Positions 14,824-22,118 are shown, counted from the stretch's first letter. The stretch is DNA of 22,118 nucleotides from CAIKMD01 sp036490955 (GCA_036490955.1 DASXCX010000336.1:1-22118); one strand, 5' to 3'. Numbers and translations: made by a program. The notes: a model not told the origin generated them from the letters alone.

Positions 14824-15242
14824 TCTTTATCCACATGAACTTGCCGCAGCCGTTTGAGTTGCCCCCGTCGGGTCTTGTTGTCGCGCCGCTTTGCTTTCGC
14901 CGCGCCGGTCGCTTTCGTCGGCCGCCGGGTCTTGGGGCGCTCCGCCGCGCGGCGGATCAGTTCGACCAGCCGATCGAGCGCGTCCGCGCGGTTGCGCTCG
15001 CGGGTGCGAAAGCGCTCGGCCGTAATCACGATCACGCCGGCGCGGCTCAAGCGTCGGCCGGCAAGGATACGGAGTCGCTGCCGGGTTTCGGCATCCAGCG
15101 CCGGTGAAGTTTCGACATCGAAGCGGAGTTGCACCGCGCTCGCGACCTTGTTGACGTTCTGGCCGCCCGGCCCGCTCGCCCGGATGAACTGCTCGACAAT
15201 CTCGCTCTCATCGAGGGCAATGTGCGGAGTGACGCGGATCAT
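14817..15242 (-). CDS. arfB: Alternative ribosome-rescue factor / aminoacyl-tRNA hydrolase
   Basis: A 141-residue ArfB (YaeJ) protein that enters stalled, non-stop ribosomes and hydrolyses the peptidyl-tRNA bond. The catalytic GGQ is at residues 26-28 within RASGPGGQNVNKV, and RTRERNR and the region around LVELIRRA complete the release-factor-like domain. The C-terminal tail (about 104-141) is rich in Lys and Arg, as needed to occupy the mRNA channel. Length is normal for the family. It is divergent from the binding-protein gene at 15331 and precedes the HtrA-like gene. Confidence 0.95.
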   Translation of the reverse strand: MIRVTPHIALDESEIVEQFIRASGPGGQNVNKVASAVQLRFDVETSPALDAETRQRLRILAGRRLSRAGVIVITAERFRTRERNRADALDRLVELIRRAAERPKTRRPTKATGAAKAKRRDNKTRRGQLKRLRQVHVDKDS

Positions 15243-15330
15243 CGCGACAGGCTAGCGGAGGCCGCCACGCTTGCGAAGCCGTCGCGACACCGCCATCATC
15301 GCCGCAAAGACTTCAAGGGGAGGCGACGTC

Positions 15331-16530
15331 ATGAAGCATCTTTGGGCCATCGCACCGGTCCTCGCGGCGCTCGGCGCGGCGCCGGCTTTCGCGCAGACCA
15401 ACACTATCGCCCTCGGCACGGCGGTCCAGCTCACCGGCAAGGATGCCAATACCGGTCGTTACTACCGTGACGGCTATCAGTTCACCATCGACAAGATCAA
15501 CGAGAAGGGCGGCATCACCGTCGCCGGCAAGAAATACGATCTGAAGCTCGATATTCTCGACAATCAATCGGACACCAATCTCGACGTGCAGCTCTACACC
15601 AAGCTGATCACGCAGGACAAAGTCGATTTCCTGCTCGGTTCCTATTCGAGTGCGGTCGTGCTGGTCGATACTTCGGTCGCAGAGAAGTTCGAGATGCCGA
15701 TGGTACAAGGCGGCGGCGCCGCCAGCCAGATTTTCAGCCGCGGCTACAAATGGGTGTTCGGCACCCTGCCCCGCGCCGAGGATTATTTCTCAAGCACCAT
15801 CGCGATGATGGGCCAGCTTGATCCCAAGCCGAAGACCGTCGCGCTGATCACCGCCGACGACGCCTTCGACGTCTCGGTCGCGCAAGGGACGCGTGAATTG
15901 CTGAAAAAGGCGGGGCTCGAAACCGTACTCGATCAGCAATACGCGGCCAACAGCGCGGATTTCTCGTCCGTACTGACGCTGATCAAGTCGAAGGAGCCAG
16001 ATGCCGTTCTCTGGGGCGGGCTGCTCGCTGAAGTGCTGAACGGCATCCGCCAGGCAAAGAGCCTTAATGTCAGCGCGAAGGATCTGACCTCTTTCACGGT
16101 CGGTCCGCCGACCGCCGATTTTCGCAAGGCGCTCGACAAGGATGCCGAGGATGCGTTCGGCATGACGCCGTGGGTTCCGACCGGCGCGCTCAAGGATGAT
16201 TGGTTCGGCGACGACAAGTCTTTCAACGAGGCCTATATCGCGAAATTCGGCTACGAGCCCGATTATCATGCTGCTTCCGCCGCCGCCGATGTCGAGGTTT
16301 ATGCCAAGGCGATCGCCAAGGCCGGCTCGCTCGACAAGAAGGCGGTGCGCGACGCGATCGCCGCGAGCGATTTCCAGAGCCTCTATGCCCATGTGAAATT
16401 CGCCGCGAACGGCCAGATCGACGTGCCGCAGATCGCCATCCAAATTCAGGACGGCAAAGTCGTGCCGATCTACGGCGAGAAGGTGATCAGCAAGCCACGT
16501 TATCCGGTACCCGGCTGGGACAAGCGGTAG
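15331..16530 (+). CDS. LivJ-like ABC transporter substrate-binding protein
   Basis: A 399-residue periplasmic binding protein of the branched-chain amino-acid type (type 1 fold, Peripla_BP_6). The signal peptide is residues 1-22 (MKHLWAIAPVLAALGAAPAFA, cut before QT). The mature part opens with IALGTAVQLTGKDANTG and has DGYQFTIDKINEKGGI, LLGSYSSAVV (about 106-115), the second-lobe GYEPDYHAASAAADVEVY region and a Lys-rich C terminus. AGGGGAGG (15315-15322) sets the start at 15331. Such proteins feed amino acids, amides or aromatic acids to LivHMGF-type permeases, but no permease or ATPase genes are adjacent, so it is an orphan in this window. The ligand is not deducible. Confidence 0.92.
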   Translation: MKHLWAIAPVLAALGAAPAFAQTNTIALGTAVQLTGKDANTGRYYRDGYQFTIDKINEKGGITVAGKKYDLKLDILDNQSDTNLDVQLYTKLITQDKVDFLLGSYSSAVVLVDTSVAEKFEMPMVQGGGAASQIFSRGYKWVFGTLPRAEDYFSSTIAMMGQLDPKPKTVALITADDAFDVSVAQGTRELLKKAGLETVLDQQYAANSADFSSVLTLIKSKEPDAVLWGGLLAEVLNGIRQAKSLNVSAKDLTSFTVGPPTADFRKALDKDAEDAFGMTPWVPTGALKDDWFGDDKSFNEAYIAKFGYEPDYHAASAAADVEVYAKAIAKAGSLDKKAVRDAIAASDFQSLYAHVKFAANGQIDVPQIAIQIQDGKVVPIYGEKVISKPRYPVPGWDKR

Positions 16531-16538
16531 GAGCGCCC

Positions 16539-17063
16539 CTACCAGCCCTCGAGACGGAACGGCGCGAGCTCGGCATGGAGTTCGGACAACTCGCGATACT
16601 GGCCGCGGAAATAGAGCAGCGGCTTGGGCGGCAGGCTCGGATCGTGGTTGACCCGGAGCACCTTGCCAAGCAGCAAGACATGGTCGCCGCCGTCATACCG
16701 CGCATAAGCCTCGCATTCGAAGGCGACGAGATGCGAATCGATCAGCGGCGCGTTGCCGTGGCCGGGACGATGGTTCACCACGCCGAAGCGATCGGCGGTC
16801 GGGCTGGCGAAAGCGCTGGAGACGTGGCGCTGTTCCTCGCGCAGCAGGTTCACCGCGAAATGATTGACCGCATTGAACAGATCGAAGTTGCGGCTGGTGC
16901 GCGCAATCGACACCAGGATCAGCGGCGGGTCGAGCGAGACCGAGGTGAACGAATTGACGGTGATGCCGGCCGGCTGACCATGCGCGTCGACAGTGGTGAC
17001 AATCGCGACGCCGGTAGGAAAAAGGCCGAGCGCGTCGCGGAATTCGCGGGGCGTGAAACTCAT
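16539..17063 (-). CDS. Flavin reductase family protein
   Basis: A 174-residue flavin reductase-like (HpaC/RutF type) FMN-binding split-barrel protein, which typically uses NAD(P)H to make reduced flavin for a partner monooxygenase. Signatures: FPTGVAIVTT (15-24), GITVNSFTSVSLDPPLILVSI (about 33-53), HFAVNLL (68-74), and the HVLLLGKV strand near residue 130. No monooxygenase gene of the two-component type is adjacent. The gene ends 8 bp from the convergent binding-protein gene and is separated from the HU gene by a strong hairpin. Confidence 0.88.
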   Translation of the reverse strand: MSFTPREFRDALGLFPTGVAIVTTVDAHGQPAGITVNSFTSVSLDPPLILVSIARTSRNFDLFNAVNHFAVNLLREEQRHVSSAFASPTADRFGVVNHRPGHGNAPLIDSHLVAFECEAYARYDGGDHVLLLGKVLRVNHDPSLPPKPLLYFRGQYRELSELHAELAPFRLEGW

Positions 17064-17087
17064 CGCGGCGGCATAGTATGAGATGGA

Positions 17088-17118
17088 ACCAGCCGCGGCA
17101 AATGCTGCCGCGGCTGGT
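17088..17118. terminator. Strong hairpin between HU and flavin reductase genes
   Basis: ACCAGCCGCGGCA (17088-17100) and TGCCGCGGCTGGT (17106-17118) form a perfect 13-bp stem with a five-base loop. It lies downstream of the HU gene stop on the minus strand. There is no T tract on either side, so it may slow polymerase or protect the 3' end rather than be a classical intrinsic terminator. Confidence 0.6.
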
Positions 17119-17146
17119 ATGGCGTCAGATCGCTAGACGTGCAGGA

Positions 17147-17413
17147 TCAGAGCGAGCCCTTCAGCCTGGCACCGGCCTTGAAGCGCACGCCTTTGCTTGC
17201 GCGAATCTTGATCGGCTCGCCGGTGCGCGGATTACGACCCATGCGCGCGGCCCGCTTGCTGACATGGAATGAGCCAAAGCCAGGGATGCTGAATTTTTGC
17301 GCTTTCTTGAGCTCTTTCGCGATCACCCCCGTAACCGCATCGACGGCCTTGTTGGCCACCGAAGTTGTGAGACCAGTCTTCTTCAGCGCTTCGACGAGTG
17401 CCTGCTTGCTCAT
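17147..17413 (-). CDS. HU-family DNA-binding protein
   Basis: An 88-residue HU/IHF-type nucleoid protein that bends and compacts DNA as a dimer. The N-terminal helical body (MSKQALVEALKK, DAVTGVIAKELK) is followed by FSIPGFGSF (41-49) and the arm signature GRNPRTGEPIKI (59-70), and the protein ends in a basic tail. The GRNPxTG motif fits HU-beta rather than IHF. GGGGAG lies five bases before the ATG. The gene is monocistronic between two hairpin or promoter regions, with a divergent oxidoreductase gene upstream. No clear promoter was recognised in the 214-bp gap 17414-17627. Confidence 0.95.
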   Translation of the reverse strand: MSKQALVEALKKTGLTTSVANKAVDAVTGVIAKELKKAQKFSIPGFGSFHVSKRAARMGRNPRTGEPIKIRASKGVRFKAGARLKGSL

Positions 17414-17547
17414 GAGACTCCCCTTTCATGTTGGCGGCTGGTTGCAAGACCGCCGCTTCTATTCGGTGATTGGCAGCGCCAAAACAGGCGCTCAGCCCGT
17501 CTCACAGTCTCACCGCTCGGCGCATGAATCAACAACTTCCTCGCATG

Positions 17548-17599
17548 GAAAGCCGAGATTCGCAGGCGGCGCTTGACAGAAAGCCGCGATTGGCGGGCA
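17548..17599 (+). promoter_or_regulatory. Paired 21-bp direct repeats around a TTGACA, upstream of MDR gene
   Basis: GAAAGCCGAGATTCGCAGGCG (17548-17568) recurs with four mismatches at 17579-17599, at a period of 31 bp, close to three DNA turns. A perfect -35-type TTGACA lies between them at 17573-17578, and the second copy covers the expected spacer and -10 region, where no good -10 is seen. This arrangement fits binding sites for a regulator of the gene starting at 17628. Confidence 0.45.
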
Positions 17600-17627
17600 A
17601 AACACAACTGCGAAGGATGATGCAGCG

Positions 17628-18632
17628 ATGAAAGTGATCGAGCTAACCGGCTGGCAATTGGAGCAGATCACCGTCGGCGAGCGTGCCGCGCTCGCACCGC
17701 CGGGACCTGGCGAATTGCTTGTCGCGATGCGCGCGGCAACAGTGAATTATCGCGATTTCGTCTTCGCCCGCGGCGGCTATGGCCGCGAGAGTGGCGCCTT
17801 GCCGATCATTCCGCTGAGCGACGGTGCAGGAATCGTCGCGGCGACGGGCCCGGGCGTGACGCGCGCGAAACCGGGCGATCTCGTCTGTCCGATCGTGATG
17901 CCGCAGTGGCTCGATGGACCAATGCGCGACGAGCATCGTCGCGCGACGCTGGGCGGTTCGGTCGATGGCGTGATGGCCGAGCAGATGAAGCTCCGCCAAG
18001 AGAGCGCGGTCAAAGCACCGCAAGGCTACAGCGCCGTTCAGGCAGCGACGCTGCCCTGTGCCGCGCTCACCGCCTGGAACGCCCTCGCCGGGGTGAGACC
18101 GGGCGACCTCGTCGTCACGCAAGGCACGGGCGGCGTCTCGCTCTTTGCGCTGCAGTTCGCCCATGCCATGGGCGCGACGGTGATCGTGACCTCGTCGAGC
18201 GACGCGAAGCTGACGCGTGCCCGCGCACTCGGCGCGCGGCACGCGATCAATTATCGCAGCCAGCCGGAATGGGCAGCGGCGCTGCGCTCCTTGACCGGAC
18301 GCGGCGCCGATCTCGTCATCGAGCTGGGCGGGGCGCAATCGCTGGCGCAATCGATCCGCGCAGTACGCACCGGCGGTACGGTCGCGCTGATCGGCGTACT
18401 GTCCGGCGCGAAGGCGGAGATCGAACTCGGCCGCGTTGTGACCCGCGGACTGCGTCTACAGGCGATCACCCTGGGATCGCGCGACGATTTCGAGGCGATG
18501 GTGCAGTTCATCGACCGGCATCGCGTCAAGCCGGTGATCGACGACCATCGTTTTGCCTTCGCCGAGACGCGCGACGCGATCGCCGCCATCGCCGAGGGCA
18601 AGCATTTCGGCAAGCTGGCCATCGAGTTCTGA
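17628..18632 (+). CDS. Zinc-independent MDR oxidoreductase (quinone-oxidoreductase-like)
   Basis: A 334-residue medium-chain dehydrogenase/reductase. The GroES-like N domain contains TVNYRDFVFARG (38-49) and PLSDGAGIV (62-70); the Rossmann domain has GTGGVSLFALQFAHAMGA (166-183) and GALGARHAINY-like sequence near 200-209. The cysteines of the structural zinc loop and the catalytic Cys/His set are lacking, so it belongs with NADPH-type quinone or enone reductases rather than zinc alcohol dehydrogenases. The substrate is unknown. A GAAGGA (17612-17617) precedes the ATG by ten bases. It is divergent from HU and converges on the FAH-family gene across a hairpin. Confidence 0.88.
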   Translation: MKVIELTGWQLEQITVGERAALAPPGPGELLVAMRAATVNYRDFVFARGGYGRESGALPIIPLSDGAGIVAATGPGVTRAKPGDLVCPIVMPQWLDGPMRDEHRRATLGGSVDGVMAEQMKLRQESAVKAPQGYSAVQAATLPCAALTAWNALAGVRPGDLVVTQGTGGVSLFALQFAHAMGATVIVTSSSDAKLTRARALGARHAINYRSQPEWAAALRSLTGRGADLVIELGGAQSLAQSIRAVRTGGTVALIGVLSGAKAEIELGRVVTRGLRLQAITLGSRDDFEAMVQFIDRHRVKPVIDDHRFAFAETRDAIAAIAEGKHFGKLAIEF

Positions 18633-18666
18633 GCGGACGGCGTATTGCGCCGACATGCACTTATCG

Positions 18667-18693
18667 TCGAGCTGCGCGAAGCGCGCATCTCGA
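18667..18693. terminator. Bidirectional terminator-like hairpin between convergent genes
   Basis: TCGAG-C-TGCGCG, loop AAG, CGCGCA-T-CTCGA forms 11 base pairs with one mismatch. It sits in the 70-bp gap between the convergent MDR and FAH-family genes. No T tract follows on either strand. Confidence 0.5.
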
Positions 18694-18702
18694 GGAATCG
18701 AA

Positions 18703-19647
18703 TCAGCGCGGCGTGAACAGCGTCGTCTGATATTCCGCCATGGCGTCGGCGACGACCGGATTACTCAGCGTGCCGAGGCCGGGGATCTCGACCTCGCACA
18801 CATCGCCCGGCTTCATCTGCACCATCCCTTCGACATAGACGCCGCCGTCATTCTTCGAGGTCGGCTTCTCGCCCGGGTGCAGCGCCAGCGAACCGGGCGA
18901 GCCGGTGACGATCACGTCGCCCGGGCGCAAGTAATAGCCCTGGCTCAGATAGTTGATGAGCTGCGGCACGCCGAAGATCATCTGATCGAGCGTCGCATTC
19001 TGGCGCTCGATCCCGTTGACGCGGACGATGACGCGATGCTTTTGCCAATCGCCGAATTCATCGGGCGTCATCAACCACGGACCGAAGCTACCCGATTGCT
19101 CGAAATTCTTGCCGAGGCCAAATTGGCGATTGTGGCTTTGGTATTCGCGCACCGAGCCTTCGTTGTAGCAGGAATAGCCTGCGACGTGATCAAGCGCCTT
19201 CTCGACCGGAATATGGCGACCGCCCTTGCCGATGATCACGGCAAGCTCGCCTTCGTATTCGTATTTCACCGCAACTTTCGGATCGGGGCAGAGGATCGGC
19301 CGGTTGTGCCCGACCTGCGTGCAGGGCATGCGCAGGAAGATCTGCGGATATCTCGCCGAGGTGGTGAGGCCCGTCTCGTTGATGTGAAGCTTATAGTTGA
19401 GCGCAAGGCACCAGATCGCCTGCGGATCGGGTATGACCGGATCGAAAGTAACGCCGGCGAGGCTTTGCAAGCCTTTCTTGCTCGCTGCCGCGGCCTTCGC
19501 ACGATCGAGACCGTTCGCCTGCTCGAGAATGCCTTTCAGCGTCTTCGGCAAATCGGGCGCGGCCTCGCCGAGCTCGACAAAGCTTTCTTTGTCGGCCATG
19601 ACGCCGACACCCGGCGCATTGCCCTGGCGATAGGAAAAAATCCGCAT
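18703..19647 (-). CDS. Fumarylacetoacetate hydrolase family protein
   Basis: A 314-residue FAH-family enzyme, a Mg-dependent class that cleaves or decarboxylates acylpyruvates and meta-cleavage products of aromatic catabolism. Metal ligands E132 and E134 are seen in YEYEGELAVIIGK. The third motif, NDVSARDxQ in many members, reads NEGSVREYQ (162-170), with Glu at the first acidic position, as in a divergent subgroup. The C-terminal PGDVIVTGSPG (242-252) and KPGDVCEVEIPGLGTL are typical. The start is set by GGGAGGG upstream of ATG 19647; that site overlaps an inverted repeat. It lies 72 bp downstream of the CmcJ/NvfI-like oxygenase gene on the same strand, so the two probably act in one pathway. 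Confidence 0.9.
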   Translation of the reverse strand: MRIFSYRQGNAPGVGVMADKESFVELGEAAPDLPKTLKGILEQANGLDRAKAAAASKKGLQSLAGVTFDPVIPDPQAIWCLALNYKLHINETGLTTSARYPQIFLRMPCTQVGHNRPILCPDPKVAVKYEYEGELAVIIGKGGRHIPVEKALDHVAGYSCYNEGSVREYQSHNRQFGLGKNFEQSGSFGPWLMTPDEFGDWQKHRVIVRVNGIERQNATLDQMIFGVPQLINYLSQGYYLRPGDVIVTGSPGSLALHPGEKPTSKNDGGVYVEGMVQMKPGDVCEVEIPGLGTLSNPVVADAMAEYQTTLFTPR

Positions 19648-19655
19648 GTTGCCCT

Positions 19656-19676
19656 CCCAATCTCGATGCGATTGGG
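19656..19676 (-). repeat. Hairpin overlapping the ribosome site of the FAH-family gene
   Basis: CCCAATC (19656-19662) pairs with GATTGGG (19670-19676) around a seven-base loop. The lower arm overlaps the GGGAGGG ribosome site at 19652-19658 on the minus strand. It could reduce FAH translation or end some upstream transcripts; both are inference. Confidence 0.42.
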
Positions 19677-19719
19677 CCGAGCTTAGGCGAGCGGCCGGCA
19701 GCGCGCCAGAAGGCTCCGC

Positions 19720-20553
19720 TTAATCGAAGAAAGCGAGCGTACGGATTTCGATGCTCTCGCGCGGCCGGGCATTCGGCGGCGCGGTCGGATCGTCGAATGC
19801 GGTATGCGCCGTCCACCGCGCACCGCCTTGCGTCTCCGAATCGAACACCTTGAAGACCAGCGCCTCGTCGCGACGCATCAGCGGGAACCAATACCATTGA
19901 TGCTTGGGATTGAATTTCACCGCATAGGTCTGGCCGATGCGATTGGGATAGCGGCGCTCGGAAATGACGAAATCCTCGAATTCCATGCTGCGTGCGTCGC
20001 ACAGCGCGAGCGGGAAGGTTTCGACTGGATGGCGGATCGGCCGCCAGCATTGGACGACAGCGAAGCGCTTCTCGAGCAGCGTCTCGGCCTCATCACCCAT
20101 CAGATCGCGCACCCGTTGCGGGCCGGACCATTCGGTGTAGTCGTTATGAACGCGGCGCACGACCTCGCGGATCTTCTTCGCTTCACGCATTTCGTCATCG
20201 GCGGTGCGCAGCGTGTGATCGAAGACGACGACACGCGACGCGCCGGTCTCGCGCTTAATAAGCGCCTCCATCTCCGGGTAGTAGACCCGCGCGATCTCGT
20301 CCTCATCGAAGAAGTCGCGCATCTGCGTGTTGTGGTCGATGAAATGGAAGCCGTTGCGCTCGAGCGCGAAGCCGCCCGGCACCAGCCGGCCGTTATGCAT
20401 CGTGACCGTGCGCGCATCGGACGTGCCGCCGGTGCGTATATCGGTCGAGCCTGGCCCGCCGGTATAGGTGAAGAGTTGTTGCCCGTCCTCGACCATATAG
20501 TTGACCGAGGCTTGAATGGTCGCAGGTGCTTCGAGTTCGGCGAGTTCAGCCAT
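19720..20553 (-). CDS. CmcJ/NvfI (AsaB-like) family oxygenase
   Basis: A 277-residue member of the CmcJ/NvfI/AsaB family, non-heme iron 2-oxoglutarate-dependent type enzymes known from fungal and bacterial secondary metabolism. I see a facial-triad-like H136-N-D138 (VHNDYT), the family signature around WRPI (170-173) and PLALCDARSM (181-190), YWFPLMRRDEALVFKVFDS (221-239) and a distal H250 in AHTAFDDP. Substrate is unknown; family members hydroxylate, desaturate or form endoperoxides. AAGGAGG lies five bases before the ATG, a strong start. It is followed by the FAH-family gene and preceded on the same strand by a SIMPL gene 86 bp away. No biosynthetic core gene is nearby, so catabolic or tailoring use is open. 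Confidence 0.83.
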   Translation of the reverse strand: MAELAELEAPATIQASVNYMVEDGQQLFTYTGGPGSTDIRTGGTSDARTVTMHNGRLVPGGFALERNGFHFIDHNTQMRDFFDEDEIARVYYPEMEALIKRETGASRVVVFDHTLRTADDEMREAKKIREVVRRVHNDYTEWSGPQRVRDLMGDEAETLLEKRFAVVQCWRPIRHPVETFPLALCDARSMEFEDFVISERRYPNRIGQTYAVKFNPKHQWYWFPLMRRDEALVFKVFDSETQGGARWTAHTAFDDPTAPPNARPRESIEIRTLAFFD

Positions 20554-20639
20554 GAGGGCCTCCTTCAGGCGCTCGATTTATGTAGGTCCGGAAGGCATTC
20601 CCGTCCAGCGCGGGGGATATGCCGGCCTCGCGCCGCCCT

Positions 20640-21368
20640 TCACGGCGGCACGAGCGCGAATTCGGCGGTCGCCGTGATCGATACGGTCGCATTACCCGGC
20701 TCCGCGACCGGCGGCGGCGCCGGGACGGCGGCGGCGGCCATCCGCATCATCGGCTGAACAACCGGTGGCGGTGCGTTCACATTGCCGACGCTGAGCGAGC
20801 GGAAACCTTGCAGCTTCACCCCCGCGGTCGTCGCGATGCGATCCGCGCGCTGCTTCAAGCGTGTCAGCGCTTCATCGGTCAGCGCATCCTCGACCGATTG
20901 CCGCGCCTCGCGGGAGATGTCGGGCGCGAGCGATTGGACGACCAGACCCTGTTGCTGCAACGCGCCGATCAGGCTCAGCAACGCGGCGAAATCCTTGCCT
21001 GTGAGATCGACCGTCTGGCTGCCATGCCAGCGCGGCGGCTGCTTGTCCGGCGTCTCGCGATAAACGCTGTAGCCGCCTGTCTCGATCGCGATCCCCGCGA
21101 CCTGCTTGATGCGCGTCGTCGCCGCGCTCATGCGCTGATTGATTTCGCTCTGAACCTTGCCTGCATCGGGATCGGTCGCTTCGGCGGCGAGCGTCGCACG
21201 CAACAAATCGCGCGGCACGTCACGGCGCGCCGTCTCGCTGAGACGGAGCGTGCTCTGATCGGTTGCCGTTGATTGCGGAGCCGATTGTGCAACTGCGGTC
21301 GAAAGCATCGCCGGCAGCAACCCGGCCGCGATGAGCGACACTCGCCAAAGGCGCCGAAAAGCCCGCAT
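20640..21368 (-). CDS. SIMPL (DUF541) domain secreted protein
   Basis: A 242-residue exported protein with a signal peptide (RRLWRVSLIAAGLLPAMLSTAVA, cleaved near AVAQ at about residue 28) followed by a SIMPL domain: LRLSETARRDVPRDLLRATL, repeated helical pairs with TRIKQVAGI (about 88-96), YSVYRE, VDLTGKDFAALLSLIGAL, ALTRLKQRADRIA, and a final VSITATAEFAL strand. The family is periplasmic or outer-membrane linked with no settled function. The ATG at 21368 has AAGGAGA seven bases upstream; the frame also opens at a TTG two codons earlier, which I reject for lack of ribosome-site spacing. Confidence 0.88.
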   Translation of the reverse strand: MRAFRRLWRVSLIAAGLLPAMLSTAVAQSAPQSTATDQSTLRLSETARRDVPRDLLRATLAAEATDPDAGKVQSEINQRMSAATTRIKQVAGIAIETGGYSVYRETPDKQPPRWHGSQTVDLTGKDFAALLSLIGALQQQGLVVQSLAPDISREARQSVEDALTDEALTRLKQRADRIATTAGVKLQGFRSLSVGNVNAPPPVVQPMMRMAAAAVPAPPPVAEPGNATVSITATAEFALVPP

Positions 21369-21407
21369 GATCAATCTCCTTCATTGTATCAGGGTGCTTG
21401 GAAAACA

Positions 21408-21426
21408 CATTTCGCAACGCGAAATG
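21408..21426. repeat. Perfect inverted repeat in the SIMPL/antiporter divergent region
   Basis: CATTTCGC (21408-21415) and GCGAAATG (21419-21426) form a perfect eight-base inverted repeat with a three-base centre. It lies between two divergent genes (starts at 21368 and 21580), so it could be an operator. I see no gene in the 211-bp gap. Confidence 0.45.
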
Positions 21427-21579
21427 GGAGGCCCACTCTACCGCGAAAGGCGGATTTCGGTTTCGGCAACCGCAAGAATGACGTATTGATGACCACGGTC
21501 AACCAACGAATCGATCGCGCTTAAATGCATCGATCACCAAAACCGCGCGTTCTGCTCGTGGGACGAAACAGGTGGCGAG

Positions 21580-22118
21580 ATGACGGAAGCAACAACGGGC
21601 AGCACGTATCGATGGCTGCAGATACTCGCGGGCATCATCTGCATGGTGATGGTCGCCAACCTCCAATATGGCTGGACCTATTTCGTCGATCCGATGGATC
21701 AGGCGAATCATTGGGGACGCGAAGGTATTCAATTCGCTTTCTCGATCTTCATCGCCATCGAGACCTGGCTCGTGCCCGCAGAAGCTTGGTTCGTCGATAA
21801 ATTCGGTCCCCAGCGTGTGATTGCTTTCGGCGGTGTGATGGTCGCCATCGCCTGGGGACTCAATTCGATCGTCACGACTCTGCCAATGCTTTATGTCGGT
21901 TCGGCTCTCGCCGGCATCGGCGCGGGTTCCGTTTACGGCACCTGCGTCGGCAATGCGCTTAAATGGTTTCCGGATCGCCGCGGCCTTGCGGCCGGTTTGA
22001 CCGCCGCCGGTTTCGGCGCCGGTGCAGCGCTCACCGTCTATCCGATCATCACCACGATCCAGACGCATGGCTATCAAGCGGCTTTCCTGTGGTTTGGTCT
22101 CGGCCAGGGAATCATCAT
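21580..22118 (+). CDS. oxlT: Oxalate/formate antiporter (OxlT-type MFS), 5' part
   Basis: The first 179 residues of a major-facilitator transporter, cut by the window edge. Recognised by the OxlT-type opening (ICMVMVANLQYGWTYFVDPM), ETWLVPAEAWFVDKFGPQRV with the MFS loop 2-3 motif (about 61-80), GAGSVYGTCVGNALKWFPDRRG (about 114-135) and LTAAGFGAGAALTVYPI. About five transmembrane segments are visible. OxlT exchanges oxalate for formate across the inner membrane and is often linked to formyl-CoA transferase and oxalyl-CoA decarboxylase; these would lie beyond the edge. ATG 21580 is preceded by AGGTGG. The formate exchange is inferred from the family, not shown. Confidence 0.88.
   Translation, partial: MTEATTGSTYRWLQILAGIICMVMVANLQYGWTYFVDPMDQANHWGREGIQFAFSIFIAIETWLVPAEAWFVDKFGPQRVIAFGGVMVAIAWGLNSIVTTLPMLYVGSALAGIGAGSVYGTCVGNALKWFPDRRGLAAGLTAAGFGAGAALTVYPIITTIQTHGYQAAFLWFGLGQGII

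Noticed and set aside
18553..19686. A 377-codon open frame antisense to the FAH-family gene
   Set aside because: It covers the whole FAH gene in reverse and has a composition typical of a shadow frame.
3534..20553. Beta-lactamase together with a CmcJ-like protein as a hint of a cephamycin cluster
   Set aside because: The genes are 15 kb apart, no ACV synthetase, isopenicillin synthase or CmcI is present, and the CmcJ family is broad.

Overview
The window is GC-rich, densely coded DNA, most likely from an alphaproteobacterium, probably Hyphomicrobiales or a neighbouring order. The reasons are a COG4111-type NadQ regulator, a fused aldolase/short-chain dehydrogenase, an OxlT-type transporter, a LivJ-like binding protein, and a REP-like element with a GAAA loop of a type common in this class. 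I find 20 protein genes (one cut by the right edge), one gene remnant, and no rRNA, tRNA, CRISPR array or insertion sequence. No gene-free stretch exceeds about 235 bases.

Layout. 30-614 (-) is an iron-sulfur type uracil-DNA glycosylase family protein. A rightward run follows at 797-4421: ACMSD-like amidohydrolase, secreted DUF4197 protein, a scrap of a second amidohydrolase gene, a glycine-zipper/peptidoglycan-binding envelope protein, and a Tat-exported class A beta-lactamase. Facing it is a leftward run at 8394-4466: nadA, nadC, then a fused class II aldolase/SDR dehydrogenase. The 231 bp between nadA and the divergent hyuB gene holds a palindrome and a second pair of inverted half-sites. 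NadQ, the predicted NAD-biosynthesis repressor, is encoded at 10402-11358 (-), so regulator and candidate operator lie in the same window. nadB is not present here.

11390-15242 holds a DapA-like protein that has lost the Schiff-base lysine and catalytic tyrosine, a two-block pentapeptide-repeat protein, an HtrA-like protein with all three catalytic residues replaced, and arfB. Two unrelated apparent pseudoenzymes within 3.4 kb are the most unusual feature of the window.

15331-22118 looks like small-molecule uptake and catabolism: a LivJ-like binding protein without permease genes, a flavin reductase, an HU-type nucleoid protein, a zinc-independent MDR oxidoreductase, a CmcJ/NvfI-type oxygenase followed by a fumarylacetoacetate-hydrolase-family enzyme (a likely two-gene unit), a SIMPL-domain secreted protein, and the start of an oxalate/formate antiporter.

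No phage, plasmid or transposon signature was seen. The region reads as ordinary chromosome with signs of gene loss (amidohydrolase scrap) and of enzyme folds turned to non-catalytic use.
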